In this document: positions 47,477 through 55,656 of the stretch, one piece after another
Layout of the letters: each line of letters starts with the position of its first letter
Position numbering within the stretch: the stretch's first letter is position 1
Assembly: GCA_963775295.1 (NCBI GenBank)
Contig: CAVZIK010000006.1
Location: 1,984,001-2,048,000 of the forward strand
Length of the DNA stretch: 64,000 nucleotides
Origin: JAMDEO01 sp963775295
GTDB lineage: Bacteria; Actinomycetota; Thermoleophilia; RBG-16-64-13
Reading direction: 5' to 3'
Made by a program: the position numbers and the translations under genes
Notes under the pieces: model-generated
Databases searched by the model: none
What the model was told of the DNA's origin: nothing
Seen by the model: only the letters and a program-made list of their open reading frames with translations

Positions 47477-48462
47477 GCGTCGTCATCGGGGTGGATGTTG
47501 GGGGGACCAAGGTGACAGCGGCACCGGTTGATGAGGTGGGCAGGATCCTCGCAACTCCCGTTTATGAGCCCAGCATCACCAGCGACACAGACTCTTTCAT
47601 CCGCGGTCTGAGCGAGACTTTGCGGCGCGCTCTGGATGAGTTCGCGTCATTGAAACCCAGTGCCATGGGCTTGGCCTGTGCGGGCACGGTGGACGCTGCT
47701 CGGCGCCTCATCGTGACCTCGCCGAACTTGCCATTGCGTCGGGCGCCGCTCGCGGAAGTGCTGGGCGCTTCTTTGGGGATTGAGGTGGTCCTCGAGAACG
47801 ATGTCAACGCGGCCGTGTTGGCAGAAGCGACGGTAGGTGTGGCCGCGGGGCTACGGCATGTCGTGATGCTGGCTCTGGGAACCGGAGTAGGTGGTGGCCT
47901 GGTGCTCGACGGCCGGCTATACAGGGGCGTCGGCGGGGGCGCAGGAGAGTTGGGCCACATGATCGTCTCAGCCGGGGGGGAACAATGCCGGTGCGGGGCG
48001 CGGGGGTGCCTCGAGATGTATGCGTCCGGTCGAGCACTTGCCCGCTACGCGGAGGAAAGGGCGGGGAACGACGCGGACGACCCAGATGGCGTCTTGACGC
48101 GGCTGAACGCCAAAAATGCGCTTGATGGAGAGACTGTGGGGCGGCTGGCAAAGGAGGGCTACCCAGGTGCCCTCGCCGCCGCCTGCGAATTGGCCCATTG
48201 GCTAGGACGTGGGTTGGTCGGTATCACGAACGCATTCAATCCGGAAATGATAGTCGTGGGCGGAGGGGTGGCGGACCTGGACGAACTCCTTCTGGCACCC
48301 GCGCGGAAGTACCTCGGCGAAACGGCGATGGCGCCCAACAGAGAGGAGGTGCGCGTGGTGCGCGCCGCTCTGGGAAACACTGCCGGGATAGTCGGCGCGG
48401 CGCTGGCGGCACTTGAAACTTTCGGCGGGGGCGCTCTGACCGCTCTACCGGATCAGTCATAG
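47473..48462 (+). CDS. ROK-family sugar kinase (glucokinase-like)
   Basis: 329 residues. The ATP loop is GVDVGGTKVTAA; ENDVNAAVLAE holds the catalytic Asp; LGTGVGGGLVL and the ROK zinc motif CRCGARGCLEMYAS are complete. It probably phosphorylates glucose or an N-acyl hexosamine. A transcriptional ROK repressor is unlikely because there is no DNA-binding domain. Overlaps the asparaginase fusion (ATGA). Confidence 0.9.
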   Translation: MSVVIGVDVGGTKVTAAPVDEVGRILATPVYEPSITSDTDSFIRGLSETLRRALDEFASLKPSAMGLACAGTVDAARRLIVTSPNLPLRRAPLAEVLGASLGIEVVLENDVNAAVLAEATVGVAAGLRHVVMLALGTGVGGGLVLDGRLYRGVGGGAGELGHMIVSAGGEQCRCGARGCLEMYASGRALARYAEERAGNDADDPDGVLTRLNAKNALDGETVGRLAKEGYPGALAAACELAHWLGRGLVGITNAFNPEMIVVGGGVADLDELLLAPARKYLGETAMAPNREEVRVVRAALGNTAGIVGAALAALETFGGGALTALPDQS

Positions 48463-48481
48463 CCCGGCGGAGAGGCGCCCG

Positions 48482-49339
48482 ATGCTCTACATCTGTCCCA
48501 CCCCCATCGGAAACCTACAGGACGTTACCCTGCGCGTTCTCGAGGTACTGCGAAGCTGCGAACTCGTGGCCTGCGAGGACACCCGGCATACGAAGATTCT
48601 GCTGGACAGGCACGGTATTGCCGCGAGATTGGTGAGCTTCCATGACCACAACGAGGAACAGCGCTTGGGCACGATCCTGCCCTTGCTGCGGGAGGGAAAG
48701 GACGTCGCGGTGGTGTCCGATGCCGGGATGCCGGGTGTCTCGGACCCCGGGTTCACCCTCGTGCGCGCATGTGCGGCGGAGGGACTTCCGCTCACGGTGC
48801 TTCCCGGCCCCTCGGCGGTCGCGACCGCTCTGGTTCTCTCCGGCTTGCCCGCCGACCGTTTCGCTTTTCTGGGCTTTCTGCCCCGAGGGCGCACCAAACT
48901 TGTCGAGCAGCTCACGGCTTTTGAGGGTACGGGTGCCACCCTGGTGGTGTTCGATTCGCCCAAGCGTCTTCGGGCGTCGCTGGAGGTGATGGCCGGGCGC
49001 TGGCCCAATAGGCAAATGGCGGTCTGCCGCGAACTCACGAAGGTGCACGAAGAGGCGCTTCGCGGCACGGCGCAGGAACTACTGGAACGTCTCGACGAGC
49101 GCGTGCGTGGGGAGATCGTGCTCGTCATGGAGCCGTCACCCCCGGGCGGCGGCGCAGGTCGGGCTATGCCCGCCCAGCCGCCTGTCGGCGATCTGGAGGA
49201 GCGGGCGCGGAGGGCCCTCGATGAACTTGTCCGCCTGGGGATCGGAACGAAGGCGGCCTCGGGGATCGTGAGCGGGCTCACAGGTCTGCCGGCGAGGCGC
49301 ACGTATGAGCTGGCCTTGGCCGTCAAGAGGCCCGACTGA
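48482..49339 (+). CDS. rsmI: 16S rRNA (cytidine1402-2'-O)-methyltransferase
   Basis: 285 residues, a tetrapyrrole-methylase-like fold. Hallmarks: CPTPIGNLQDVTLR, CEDTRHTKILL, SDAGMPGVSDPG, PGPSAVATALVLSG, FLGFLPR. The C-terminal helix-turn-helix tail is kept. GGAGAGGCG precedes the ATG. Confidence 0.95.
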   Translation: MLYICPTPIGNLQDVTLRVLEVLRSCELVACEDTRHTKILLDRHGIAARLVSFHDHNEEQRLGTILPLLREGKDVAVVSDAGMPGVSDPGFTLVRACAAEGLPLTVLPGPSAVATALVLSGLPADRFAFLGFLPRGRTKLVEQLTAFEGTGATLVVFDSPKRLRASLEVMAGRWPNRQMAVCRELTKVHEEALRGTAQELLERLDERVRGEIVLVMEPSPPGGGAGRAMPAQPPVGDLEERARRALDELVRLGIGTKAASGIVSGLTGLPARRTYELALAVKRPD

Positions 49340-49411
49340 GGTCCGGTCTCGGACTTCGAAGACTGCTCAGTGGCAGTTGGGCCGACGCCCGGAAGGTCTA
49401 GGGTCATCTGC

Positions 49412-49417
49412 TAGAAT
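49412..49417 (+). promoter_or_regulatory. metG -10 box, probable leaderless mRNA
   Basis: TAGAAT ends 9 nt before the ATG at 49427 and there is no ribosome site between them. The same arrangement is seen before 12510 and 36733. Confidence 0.5.
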
Positions 49418-49426
49418 AGCCCGGCC

Positions 49427-50968
49427 ATGGGTCGCTTTTATATCACCACTCCCATCTACTACGTAAACGACGTGCCCCATATCGGGCACGCCTACACTAC
49501 GATCGCGGCCGACGTCGCCGCTCGTTTCCACCGGCTGCTCGGCGACGATGTCTTCTTCCTCACGGGCACGGACGAGCACGGCACGAAGGTGGAGCAGGCC
49601 GCCGCCACCAGGGGGCTGACGCCTAAGCAGCACGTGGACGAAGTGGTGGGCAAGTTCAAAGAAGTAGCGGCCAAGGTGGGGGCGAGTAACGACTTCTTCA
49701 TCCGCACCACCGATCCCGAGCATGAGAAGTTCGTTCAGGATTTCGTCCAGCGCTGCTACGACGCCGGCGACATCTACAAGAGCTCCTATTCGGGCCTGTA
49801 TTGCCCGGGCTGCGAGGCGTATTACACCGAAGATAACCTGGTCGACGGGCTGTGTCCCGACCACGGCACCCCTCCGGTGCACATGGAAGAGGACAACTAC
49901 TTCTTCCGCCTTTCCGGATTCCAGGATCGGCTGGCGGCGTATTACAGAGAGCATGGCGACTTTGTACGGCCGCGACATCGTTACAACGAGGCGCTTTCGT
50001 TTATCGAGCAGGGTCTTGACGACATCTCCATTTCTCGGGCAACCCTCAAGTGGGGCATCGGTGTTCCCTGGGACGACAATCAGGTCATCTACGTTTGGGT
50101 GGACGCTCTGATCAACTACCTGAGCGCGCTGCATTACGCTCCCGGCCAGGACCTCGTGTCCCGCTTTTGGCCTCCCAGCTACCACCTCATGGCTCAGGAC
50201 ATCCTTAAGTTCCACGGCATCATCTGGCCGGCGCTTCTCATGTCGGCCGGTTACGAGTTGCCCGAACATCTCTTTATCCACGGGTACCTCAAGCTTGGGG
50301 GAGAGAAGATGTCAAAGACACGGGGCAACGTCATGGACCCGTTCCCGCTCATCGAGCAGTACGGTGCCGATCCGTTCCGCTTCTACTGCCTGCGCGAGGT
50401 CAGCTTCGGCCAGGACGGCATGGTGAGCGAGGAGGGCTTCAAGGCCCGCTACAACAGCGAACTTGCTAACGAGCTGGGCAACCTGCTCTCGCGATCCACG
50501 TCCATGGTTGGCAAATACAGGGCAGGCCTTGTCCCTGATGTCCCGGGGCGCGAGGCGGCGGTGTCGCCGCTGGCGGAGGAAGCCGCGCAGACCGCGGCGA
50601 CGGTGCGCAACCAATTGGACGAGATGGAACTCAGTGCCGCGCTGGAGACCGCTTGGGTCTTTGTCCGTCGTTTGAACAGATACGTTGAGGCGCAGGCTCC
50701 CTGGAAACTCGCCAAGGAGGCCGCCGGGGAAGATCCTGAAGCCCAGGCTGCAGCCGCCACGCTGGACGCGACCCTGTGGGATCTGGCCGAGGGTCTGCGT
50801 CTCCTCTCGGTGTTGCTGCACCCGTTCATCCCCGCGACGGCGGGGGCCGTCCGCGAGAGACTTGGGCTCGGCCCCGTCTCCGGTTGGGGCGAAGCCCGCT
50901 GGGGTCTGCTGCCTGCCGGTCTGACGGTCGTCACCGGTGCCCCACTCTTTCCTCGCATTGAAGACTGA
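49427..50968 (+). CDS. metG: Methionyl-tRNA synthetase
   Basis: 513-residue class I synthetase charging tRNA-Met. HIGH motif in VPHIGHAYT, KMSKT motif in GEKMSKTRGNV, and one zinc knuckle (YCPGCEAYY with LCPDHG). There is no C-terminal tRNA-binding domain, as in the short monomeric form. Head of the metG-tatD-rsmA run. Confidence 0.97.
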   Translation: MGRFYITTPIYYVNDVPHIGHAYTTIAADVAARFHRLLGDDVFFLTGTDEHGTKVEQAAATRGLTPKQHVDEVVGKFKEVAAKVGASNDFFIRTTDPEHEKFVQDFVQRCYDAGDIYKSSYSGLYCPGCEAYYTEDNLVDGLCPDHGTPPVHMEEDNYFFRLSGFQDRLAAYYREHGDFVRPRHRYNEALSFIEQGLDDISISRATLKWGIGVPWDDNQVIYVWVDALINYLSALHYAPGQDLVSRFWPPSYHLMAQDILKFHGIIWPALLMSAGYELPEHLFIHGYLKLGGEKMSKTRGNVMDPFPLIEQYGADPFRFYCLREVSFGQDGMVSEEGFKARYNSELANELGNLLSRSTSMVGKYRAGLVPDVPGREAAVSPLAEEAAQTAATVRNQLDEMELSAALETAWVFVRRLNRYVEAQAPWKLAKEAAGEDPEAQAAAATLDATLWDLAEGLRLLSVLLHPFIPATAGAVRERLGLGPVSGWGEARWGLLPAGLTVVTGAPLFPRIED

Positions 50969-50996
50969 TCCGTTCGCGAGGTCCGGTGTGCCGCGC

Positions 50997-51773
50997 ATGT
51001 TGATCGATTCACACACCCACCTCGATCACTCCGAGGAAGATTCGACGGCATTGGTCGATGGTGCGCGTGAGGCCGGGGTGGGGCTCATCATCCAGTCGGG
51101 CATCAATCTCGAGTCCTCGCACTATTCGGTGCTGGCGGCGGAGCGGTATCCGGAGGTGTTCGCCTCCGTGGGTTTCCACCCGCAGGAAGCCGGGCTTCTC
51201 ACCGCCGAGGCAATGCTGGAGATCGAACGGCTGACCCGGCACCCGAAAGTGGTGGCGGTTGGCGAGACCGGCTTCGACTTCTTCCACGACACTTGGCCGC
51301 ACGACGTGCAGGAAGAGGCATTGGTGTGGCACATTGCGCTTGCACGTCGCAGCGGCTTGCCGGTGGTGATCCACACCCGTGAAGCGGCCCAGCGCACCCT
51401 CAGCGTCCTCGAGCGTGAGGCGCAAGAACTGACGGTGGTCCTCCACTGCTTCTCGCTGCCTGCGCAACTCGACCTGACCGTCGAGCGCGGCTACTACCTG
51501 AGTTTCGCTGGCAACGTGACCTACAAGAACGCCACTGATCTTCAGGACGCCGCAAGAGCTGTTCCGGCCGATCGGCTGCTTCTTGAGACCGACGCGCCCT
51601 GGCTGACGCCGGTCCCCTTCCGCGGGCGCCCGAATCGTCCCGCCCTGGTGGCCAATGTCTATGAGTTCGTGGCTCGTCTACGCGGACTGAGTGTGGACGA
51701 ACTCGCCGTGCAGGTCGAGACGAACGTGCTGCGGGCGTTTCCCAGGATCCGGGAGCAGGCCAAGGGGGCGTGA
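50997..51773 (+). CDS. tatD: TatD-family deoxyribonuclease
   Basis: 258 residues, metal-dependent TIM barrel. Metal ligands: DSHTHLD, GETGFDF, IHTREA, HCFS and LETDAPWL. It acts as a 3'-5' exonuclease or D-aminoacyl-tRNA deacylase in relatives. An ATG at 50997 is preferred to in-frame upstream codons inside metG. Confidence 0.93.
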   Translation: MLIDSHTHLDHSEEDSTALVDGAREAGVGLIIQSGINLESSHYSVLAAERYPEVFASVGFHPQEAGLLTAEAMLEIERLTRHPKVVAVGETGFDFFHDTWPHDVQEEALVWHIALARRSGLPVVIHTREAAQRTLSVLEREAQELTVVLHCFSLPAQLDLTVERGYYLSFAGNVTYKNATDLQDAARAVPADRLLLETDAPWLTPVPFRGRPNRPALVANVYEFVARLRGLSVDELAVQVETNVLRAFPRIREQAKGA

Positions 51774-52642
51774 TGGTTGGGCCCGACCAGACTCGGGACG
51801 GAGGCCCGGAGACGACTCTCCGTCAGATCTCTCTGCGCCGTCTGCAAGAGTTCGACATCAAGCCCAAGCGCGATCTGGGCCAGAACTTCCTCATCGACGA
51901 CAATATCCTCAGCGTGATCCTCGGACAACTCGAGTGCGACTCCCGGGATGTCGTTCTGGAGATCGGCGCGGGTCTGGGCGTGCTGACGCAGGCCCTGGCC
52001 TCGGCGGCCTGTTGGGTGCACGCGTTCGAGATCGACCGTAGTCTCGAGGGGCCTCTGGACGCCACGCTTCGCGATCACGCCAACGTGACTCTGCATTTTC
52101 AGGACATACTCAAAGCGCCCATGGAGGACCTCGATCCGGTTCCGACTCTATGCGCGAGCAATCTGCCGTACTGCGTAGCCGGACCGTTTCTGATCGAAGC
52201 CCTGCGGCGGTTGCCGGACGTACGCCGATACTGCGTCATGGTCCAAAAGGAGGTGGCGGATCGCATCGCCGCTCCTCCCGGGAGCAAGACGTTCGGTGTG
52301 CTGTCGGTCTGGATCCAACTCTACGCGGTCATCAGGCGCAGCCGGGCGTTAGCGCGCTCGATCTTCTATCCCCAGCCGCATGTGGACTCCAGCCTACTGG
52401 TCCTCGACCGCCTTCCCGCCGACCAGACCCCGGATTGCGACCCGGTTGCCCTGCAGACGGTCATCCAGTCTGCGTTCGGACAGCGGAGGAAGACCCTGGT
52501 GAACGCGCTCCAGGCAGGAACAGGGTTGGACAGGGCCGGCGCACTTGAGCTCGTACAGTCCCTGGGGTTGCCGCCGGACGTAAGGGCGGAGCGGCTGCAT
52601 CCGCGGCAGTTCGTGGAGTTGGCTCGGCTGTTGAACCGCTAG
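51773..52642 (+). CDS. rsmA: 16S rRNA dimethyladenosine transferase
   Basis: 289 residues; dimethylates A1518/A1519. SAM motif LEIGAGLGVLTQALA, PKRDLGQNFLID and the catalytic NLPY in CASNLPYCVAGPF are all present. The ATG overlaps the tatD stop (TGATG); GTG at 51770 is equally possible. In actinobacterial genomes an rpfB-like gene often lies between tatD and rsmA; it is missing here. Confidence 0.95.
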   Translation: MVGPDQTRDGGPETTLRQISLRRLQEFDIKPKRDLGQNFLIDDNILSVILGQLECDSRDVVLEIGAGLGVLTQALASAACWVHAFEIDRSLEGPLDATLRDHANVTLHFQDILKAPMEDLDPVPTLCASNLPYCVAGPFLIEALRRLPDVRRYCVMVQKEVADRIAAPPGSKTFGVLSVWIQLYAVIRRSRALARSIFYPQPHVDSSLLVLDRLPADQTPDCDPVALQTVIQSAFGQRRKTLVNALQAGTGLDRAGALELVQSLGLPPDVRAERLHPRQFVELARLLNR

Positions 52643-52982
52643 CGGATTGCCGCCGTGGTTGCGGCGACCGCGGCCTGTCCGCTTCTTCCCGAGCCGTTCA
52701 AGACTTCGCCGTAGGCGTCGCTGAGGTCCACAGTCGAGAGCGCGGCGTTGGGTCCCCCTACCTCGAGGGCGGCGTCGACGAAGTGGACAAAGACACGGAG
52801 GATGAAGTGGAACCGGGCTGGGAGGTGGTTGTGACCCGCAAAGAAGTCGTGATGGTGGTTTGAGAGGGCCCATCGCCGAGGGCCTGGATGATCGCCGGGT
52901 CGGTGTGGGTGTTCGCTGCCCCTACCTGGCTGCGAAACCACACGTCAAAGCCCCCGCCTGTTGCAGGGTGCCTGACGAGCAT
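52639..52982 (-). pseudogene. Decayed GerMN-domain lipoprotein fragment
   Basis: On the minus strand, one frame carries a Thr/Ser linker (TTITTSLRVTTTSQPGSTSS) and a shifted frame carries RVFVHFVDAAL, then STVDLSDAYGEVLNGSGRSG and AAIR. These resemble the start and the core (VDLSxxYGxxLxGGSG) of a GerMN domain, with the middle and the end missing. Frameshift, deletion and a truncated tail at the rsmA stop make this a pseudogene. Identification by motif memory only. It fills most of the 460-nt gap before 53103; the rest shows nothing clear. Confidence 0.45.
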
Positions 52983-53102
52983 CGCGAAAAGGCTCTAGAC
53001 GGGAACAAGTCTCCATCAGGGTTTGCGGCTCGTCGGACGTCGCCCAATCCGAAGCGGACCCGACGTATGGAGCAGGTCGAGCCTGGGTACGGGGTAATGC
53101 AC

Positions 53103-53918
53103 ATGGAGCAATCGACTGCAGCAAGAACCGGCGGCATGAGGATGCCCGCGCTTTTCGTGGGGCACGGATCGCCCCTCAACGCCGTATCCGATAACCAGTT
53201 CAGCCGGGGCTTTGTTGCGCTGGGATCACTCGTTCCCCGTCCGCGCGCCATACTTGCGGTGTCGGCGCACTGGTACATAGTTGGGACCCATCTCACCGGT
53301 GACGAGTTTCCGCGGACCATCCATGACTTCTATGGGTTTCCCCAGTCTCTCTACGACGTCGTCTACCCTGCCCCCGGGGAGGTGGAGCTTGCAAGGAAAG
53401 CTGCGGGACTGCTTGGAGAGGACCGATCCGCCATCCGTCACGACTGGGGCCTGGACCACGGAACCTGGTCGGTTCTCAGGTGGATGTTCCCAAGGGCGGA
53501 GATACCGGTGGTACAGCTGAGCATCGACGCGAGGCTGAACGTCCGCGAGCACATGGCTCTGGCTGCGCGATTGGCCCCGTTGCGCGAGGAAGGCATCCTC
53601 ATCATGGGCAGCGGCAATATCACTCACAATCTTGCCGATGCTATGCGGCGGATGAGCCAGGGGGACGAGTCTACGCCGTCTTGGTCGACGAGTTTCGACG
53701 AGAGTGTAGCCGAGTGCCTGCGAGCGCGCGACACGGAGAGACTGCTCTCACTGTGGCCAGGTACGGACGAGGGGAGATTGGCCCACCCGACCCCTGATCA
53801 TTGGCTGCCACTCGTCTATGCCTATGCGGTGACGGATGTCTCCGACTCGCTGCAGTTCCCGGTGGAGGGCTTCGAAATAGGGCTATCCATGCGAAGCGTG
53901 CTGTTCGGGGCTTCATAA
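53103..53918 (+). CDS. LigB/DODA-type extradiol ring-cleavage dioxygenase family protein
   Basis: 271 residues, class III extradiol dioxygenase fold. Metal His in FVGHGSPLNA, SAHWY and LDHGTW; MGSGNITHNL is the DODA/YgiD hallmark. Bacterial members act on DOPA-like catechols, or their role is unknown. Several in-frame ATGs compete (53067, 53097, 53103, 53136); I prefer 53103 with ACGGGGT upstream. Flanked by gene fragments, so possibly inserted here between rsmA and ispE. Confidence 0.87.
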   Translation: MEQSTAARTGGMRMPALFVGHGSPLNAVSDNQFSRGFVALGSLVPRPRAILAVSAHWYIVGTHLTGDEFPRTIHDFYGFPQSLYDVVYPAPGEVELARKAAGLLGEDRSAIRHDWGLDHGTWSVLRWMFPRAEIPVVQLSIDARLNVREHMALAARLAPLREEGILIMGSGNITHNLADAMRRMSQGDESTPSWSTSFDESVAECLRARDTERLLSLWPGTDEGRLAHPTPDHWLPLVYAYAVTDVSDSLQFPVEGFEIGLSMRSVLFGAS

Positions 53919-53999
53919 GCGGTGATTCCTCTTTCTCGTCCAGCGGTTTGATGTTAAAAGGGATGTGAGGAACAGAATCGCGGTCGAGGGGAGAAAGTC

Positions 54000-54239
54000 A
54001 TGAGGATCGCACGCGACCGACGCAGACGCGTCCGCTGGACAGGCGCGATCTTAGTGGCGTTTGCGATGGTATTGGGACTGTCTGCCAACGTGCTCGCCGA
54101 CTCGTTGACGGACGTGCCTATTACCCATCACTACGTATCGGCCATCAACGATCTGGCCTCTAGTCAGATCATGAACTCTGCCGGCAAGTCGCCGATTAAA
54201 TTCGACCCCGCCGGAAGTATCACCCGGCTAGCCGGGTAA
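54000..54239 (+). pseudogene. Truncated secreted protein with partial SLH-like domain
   Basis: 79 codons. GAGGGGA ribosome site, basic N-terminus, signal peptide (AILVAFAMVLGLSANVLA), then the first part of an S-layer-homology-like repeat (VPITHHYVSAINDLASSQIM ... FDPAGSITR). A stop inside a palindrome ends it where SLH repeats normally continue. Probably a remnant of a longer surface protein; expression as a short secreted peptide cannot be excluded. Confidence 0.55.
54222..54237. repeat. 16-bp perfect palindrome at end of SLH fragment
   Basis: ACCCGGCTAGCCGGGT contains the reading-frame end just upstream of ispE. It may act as a terminator-like hairpin (no T run) or mark a deletion junction. 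Confidence 0.5.
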
Positions 54240-54255
54240 GGGCAGGTCCGGCGGC

Positions 54256-55185
54256 ATGCACGTCCTCATCGACGCTCCGGCGAAGGCAAACCTTTGTCTT
54301 CTGGTGGGATCGCGCCGGCCCGACGGCTACCACGAACTCTTCAGTGTCTTTGTTCCGGTGGATCTCTACGATGAGATGGAATTCTCCCTCACACTGCAGT
54401 CTGCGGGTACAGATACGGGGACCGACCTGATCGAACTCCGTTGTCGCGGGATCGAAGGCCGCGACAATCTGGCCATACAGGCTCTGAGAGCCGTGGAAAG
54501 ACTTTCGGGTCGGTCGATCGCGGGCAGCGTGCGGATCGAGAAACGCATACCCGTGGGCGCGGGAATGGGCGGGGGGAGTTCGGATGCCGCGACCGCGCTA
54601 CGTGCGGCGGCCCATCTGCTGGACGAGGAAGGCGGCATCCACATCGAAACGGCGCAGCTCCACGAGCTTGCGCGTTCTCTGGGCGCGGACGTGCCCTTTT
54701 TCCTCGAGGGTCGCCCGGCTATGGCGAAAGGCATCGGAGAGCGGCTGGAAGAGATCGACATTCCCTCCCTGTCTCTTGTGCTGCTGCTCCCGCAGGAGCA
54801 TCTCGGCACGAAAGACGTGTACGGGGAGTTCGACCGGCTCTGGGCGGCGGGGGACGACCGAAGGTTCGCCGAGAATGTCGCTCGTTCCGAGGCCGCGTGG
54901 ACGCGGTTTTCGGCAGCGAGTGGCCGCTTCGGTGGGGGTTGCGACGAGGCGGCGGCCGCGATCGCAGGGCTCCTCGAAAACGACCTGGAGCGGGCCAGCT
55001 TCTCCCTTCTGCCGGACCTGATTGAACGAAAGAAGGCAATCGAGGAGGAGGGCGCGCTCGGGACTCTCATGAGCGGCTCGGGACCTACCCTGTTCGGACT
55101 ATGCGCTTCTCCCGATCATGCGGCGCAGGTCAGCCGAAGGCTCGGGGCGCGCGGATATAACACCCGAACGGTGATGACGTTGTAG
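54256..55185 (+). CDS. ispE: 4-diphosphocytidyl-2-C-methyl-D-erythritol kinase
   Basis: 309-residue GHMP kinase of the MEP isoprenoid pathway. Motifs: APAKANLCLLVG, DGYHEL, the ATP loop PVGAGMGGGSSDAATAL, and MSGSGPTLFGL. Standard length. It shows that this organism makes isoprenoids through MEP. Confidence 0.95.
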   Translation: MHVLIDAPAKANLCLLVGSRRPDGYHELFSVFVPVDLYDEMEFSLTLQSAGTDTGTDLIELRCRGIEGRDNLAIQALRAVERLSGRSIAGSVRIEKRIPVGAGMGGGSSDAATALRAAAHLLDEEGGIHIETAQLHELARSLGADVPFFLEGRPAMAKGIGERLEEIDIPSLSLVLLLPQEHLGTKDVYGEFDRLWAAGDDRRFAENVARSEAAWTRFSAASGRFGGGCDEAAAAIAGLLENDLERASFSLLPDLIERKKAIEEEGALGTLMSGSGPTLFGLCASPDHAAQVSRRLGARGYNTRTVMTL

Positions 55186-55189
55186 AGAG

Positions 55190-55475
55190 GGTACCCGCGG
55201 AGATGGCTGGCGCACGACTGGTTGCCGCAAGTGGAGATCGTGAAGGCCGACGTCACGAGACCCCAATCGTTGGGTCCCGTCCTCATTAGCGTCGAGATCG
55301 CCTACTAGCTGGCCCAGCCTGCTCGAATGCGAAGCCGAGCCCGGTGACAATGGGCACGCCCTGCTTCATCTCCTAGTGGTCGCCTCGTCCGGTGCATGCG
55401 CTCATCTTCGGCCTGCTCGCCAATGGGATCGCTCGGAGGTCCGAAATGCGGACCGGCGATTCCCCTATGGCTTGA
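55190..55475 (+). pseudogene. Remnant of an NmrA-like SDR (DUF2867-type) gene
   Basis: Translation in one frame gives DWLPQVEIVKADVTRPQSLG, then VEIAY and a stop, matching the N-terminal NAD-fold segment of atypical SDRs. About 85 nt on, another frame reads PVHALIFGLLANGIARRSE, resembling the membrane-proximal C-terminus of the same family (PxHALIFRGLLRxIARR). The middle is deleted and frames are broken. Identified by recall; no intact gene lies in the 355 nt before the tRNA. Confidence 0.4.
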
Positions 55476-55501
55476 CGGCCATTCCGGCACTGGCCTATAC
55501 T
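55472..55501 (+). promoter_or_regulatory. tRNA-Gln promoter
   Basis: TTGACG (55472-55477), an 18-nt spacer and TATACT (55496-55501), 39 nt before the tRNA. One of the best promoter matches in the window. Confidence 0.7.
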
Positions 55502-55540
55502 CCTTAGGCTTCAGGGCGCGAGTCCTGATTCAGGAAGCGT

Positions 55541-55612
55541 TGGGGCGTGGCCAAGCGGTAAGGCAACGGGTTTTGGTCCCGTCATGCGTAGGTTCGAATC
55601 CTGCCGCCCCAG
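55541..55612 (+). tRNA. tRNA-Gln (anticodon TTG)
   Basis: 72-nt cloverleaf. Acceptor TGGGGCG pairs with CGCCCCA; anticodon stem ACGGG/CCCGT closes loop TTTTGGT with anticodon TTG; T arm GTAGG-TTCGAAT-CCTGC. Discriminator G. The 3' CCA is not encoded. Confidence 0.95.
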
Positions 55613-55656
55613 CTTCCCTTTTCTTTTCTGGGTGGCCTCAACGGGGTGACACTGCT

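Noticed and set aside
55099..55350. 83-codon minus-strand ORF after ispE
   Set aside because: Reads antisense to the better explained SDR remnant and the ispE end; no family pattern.
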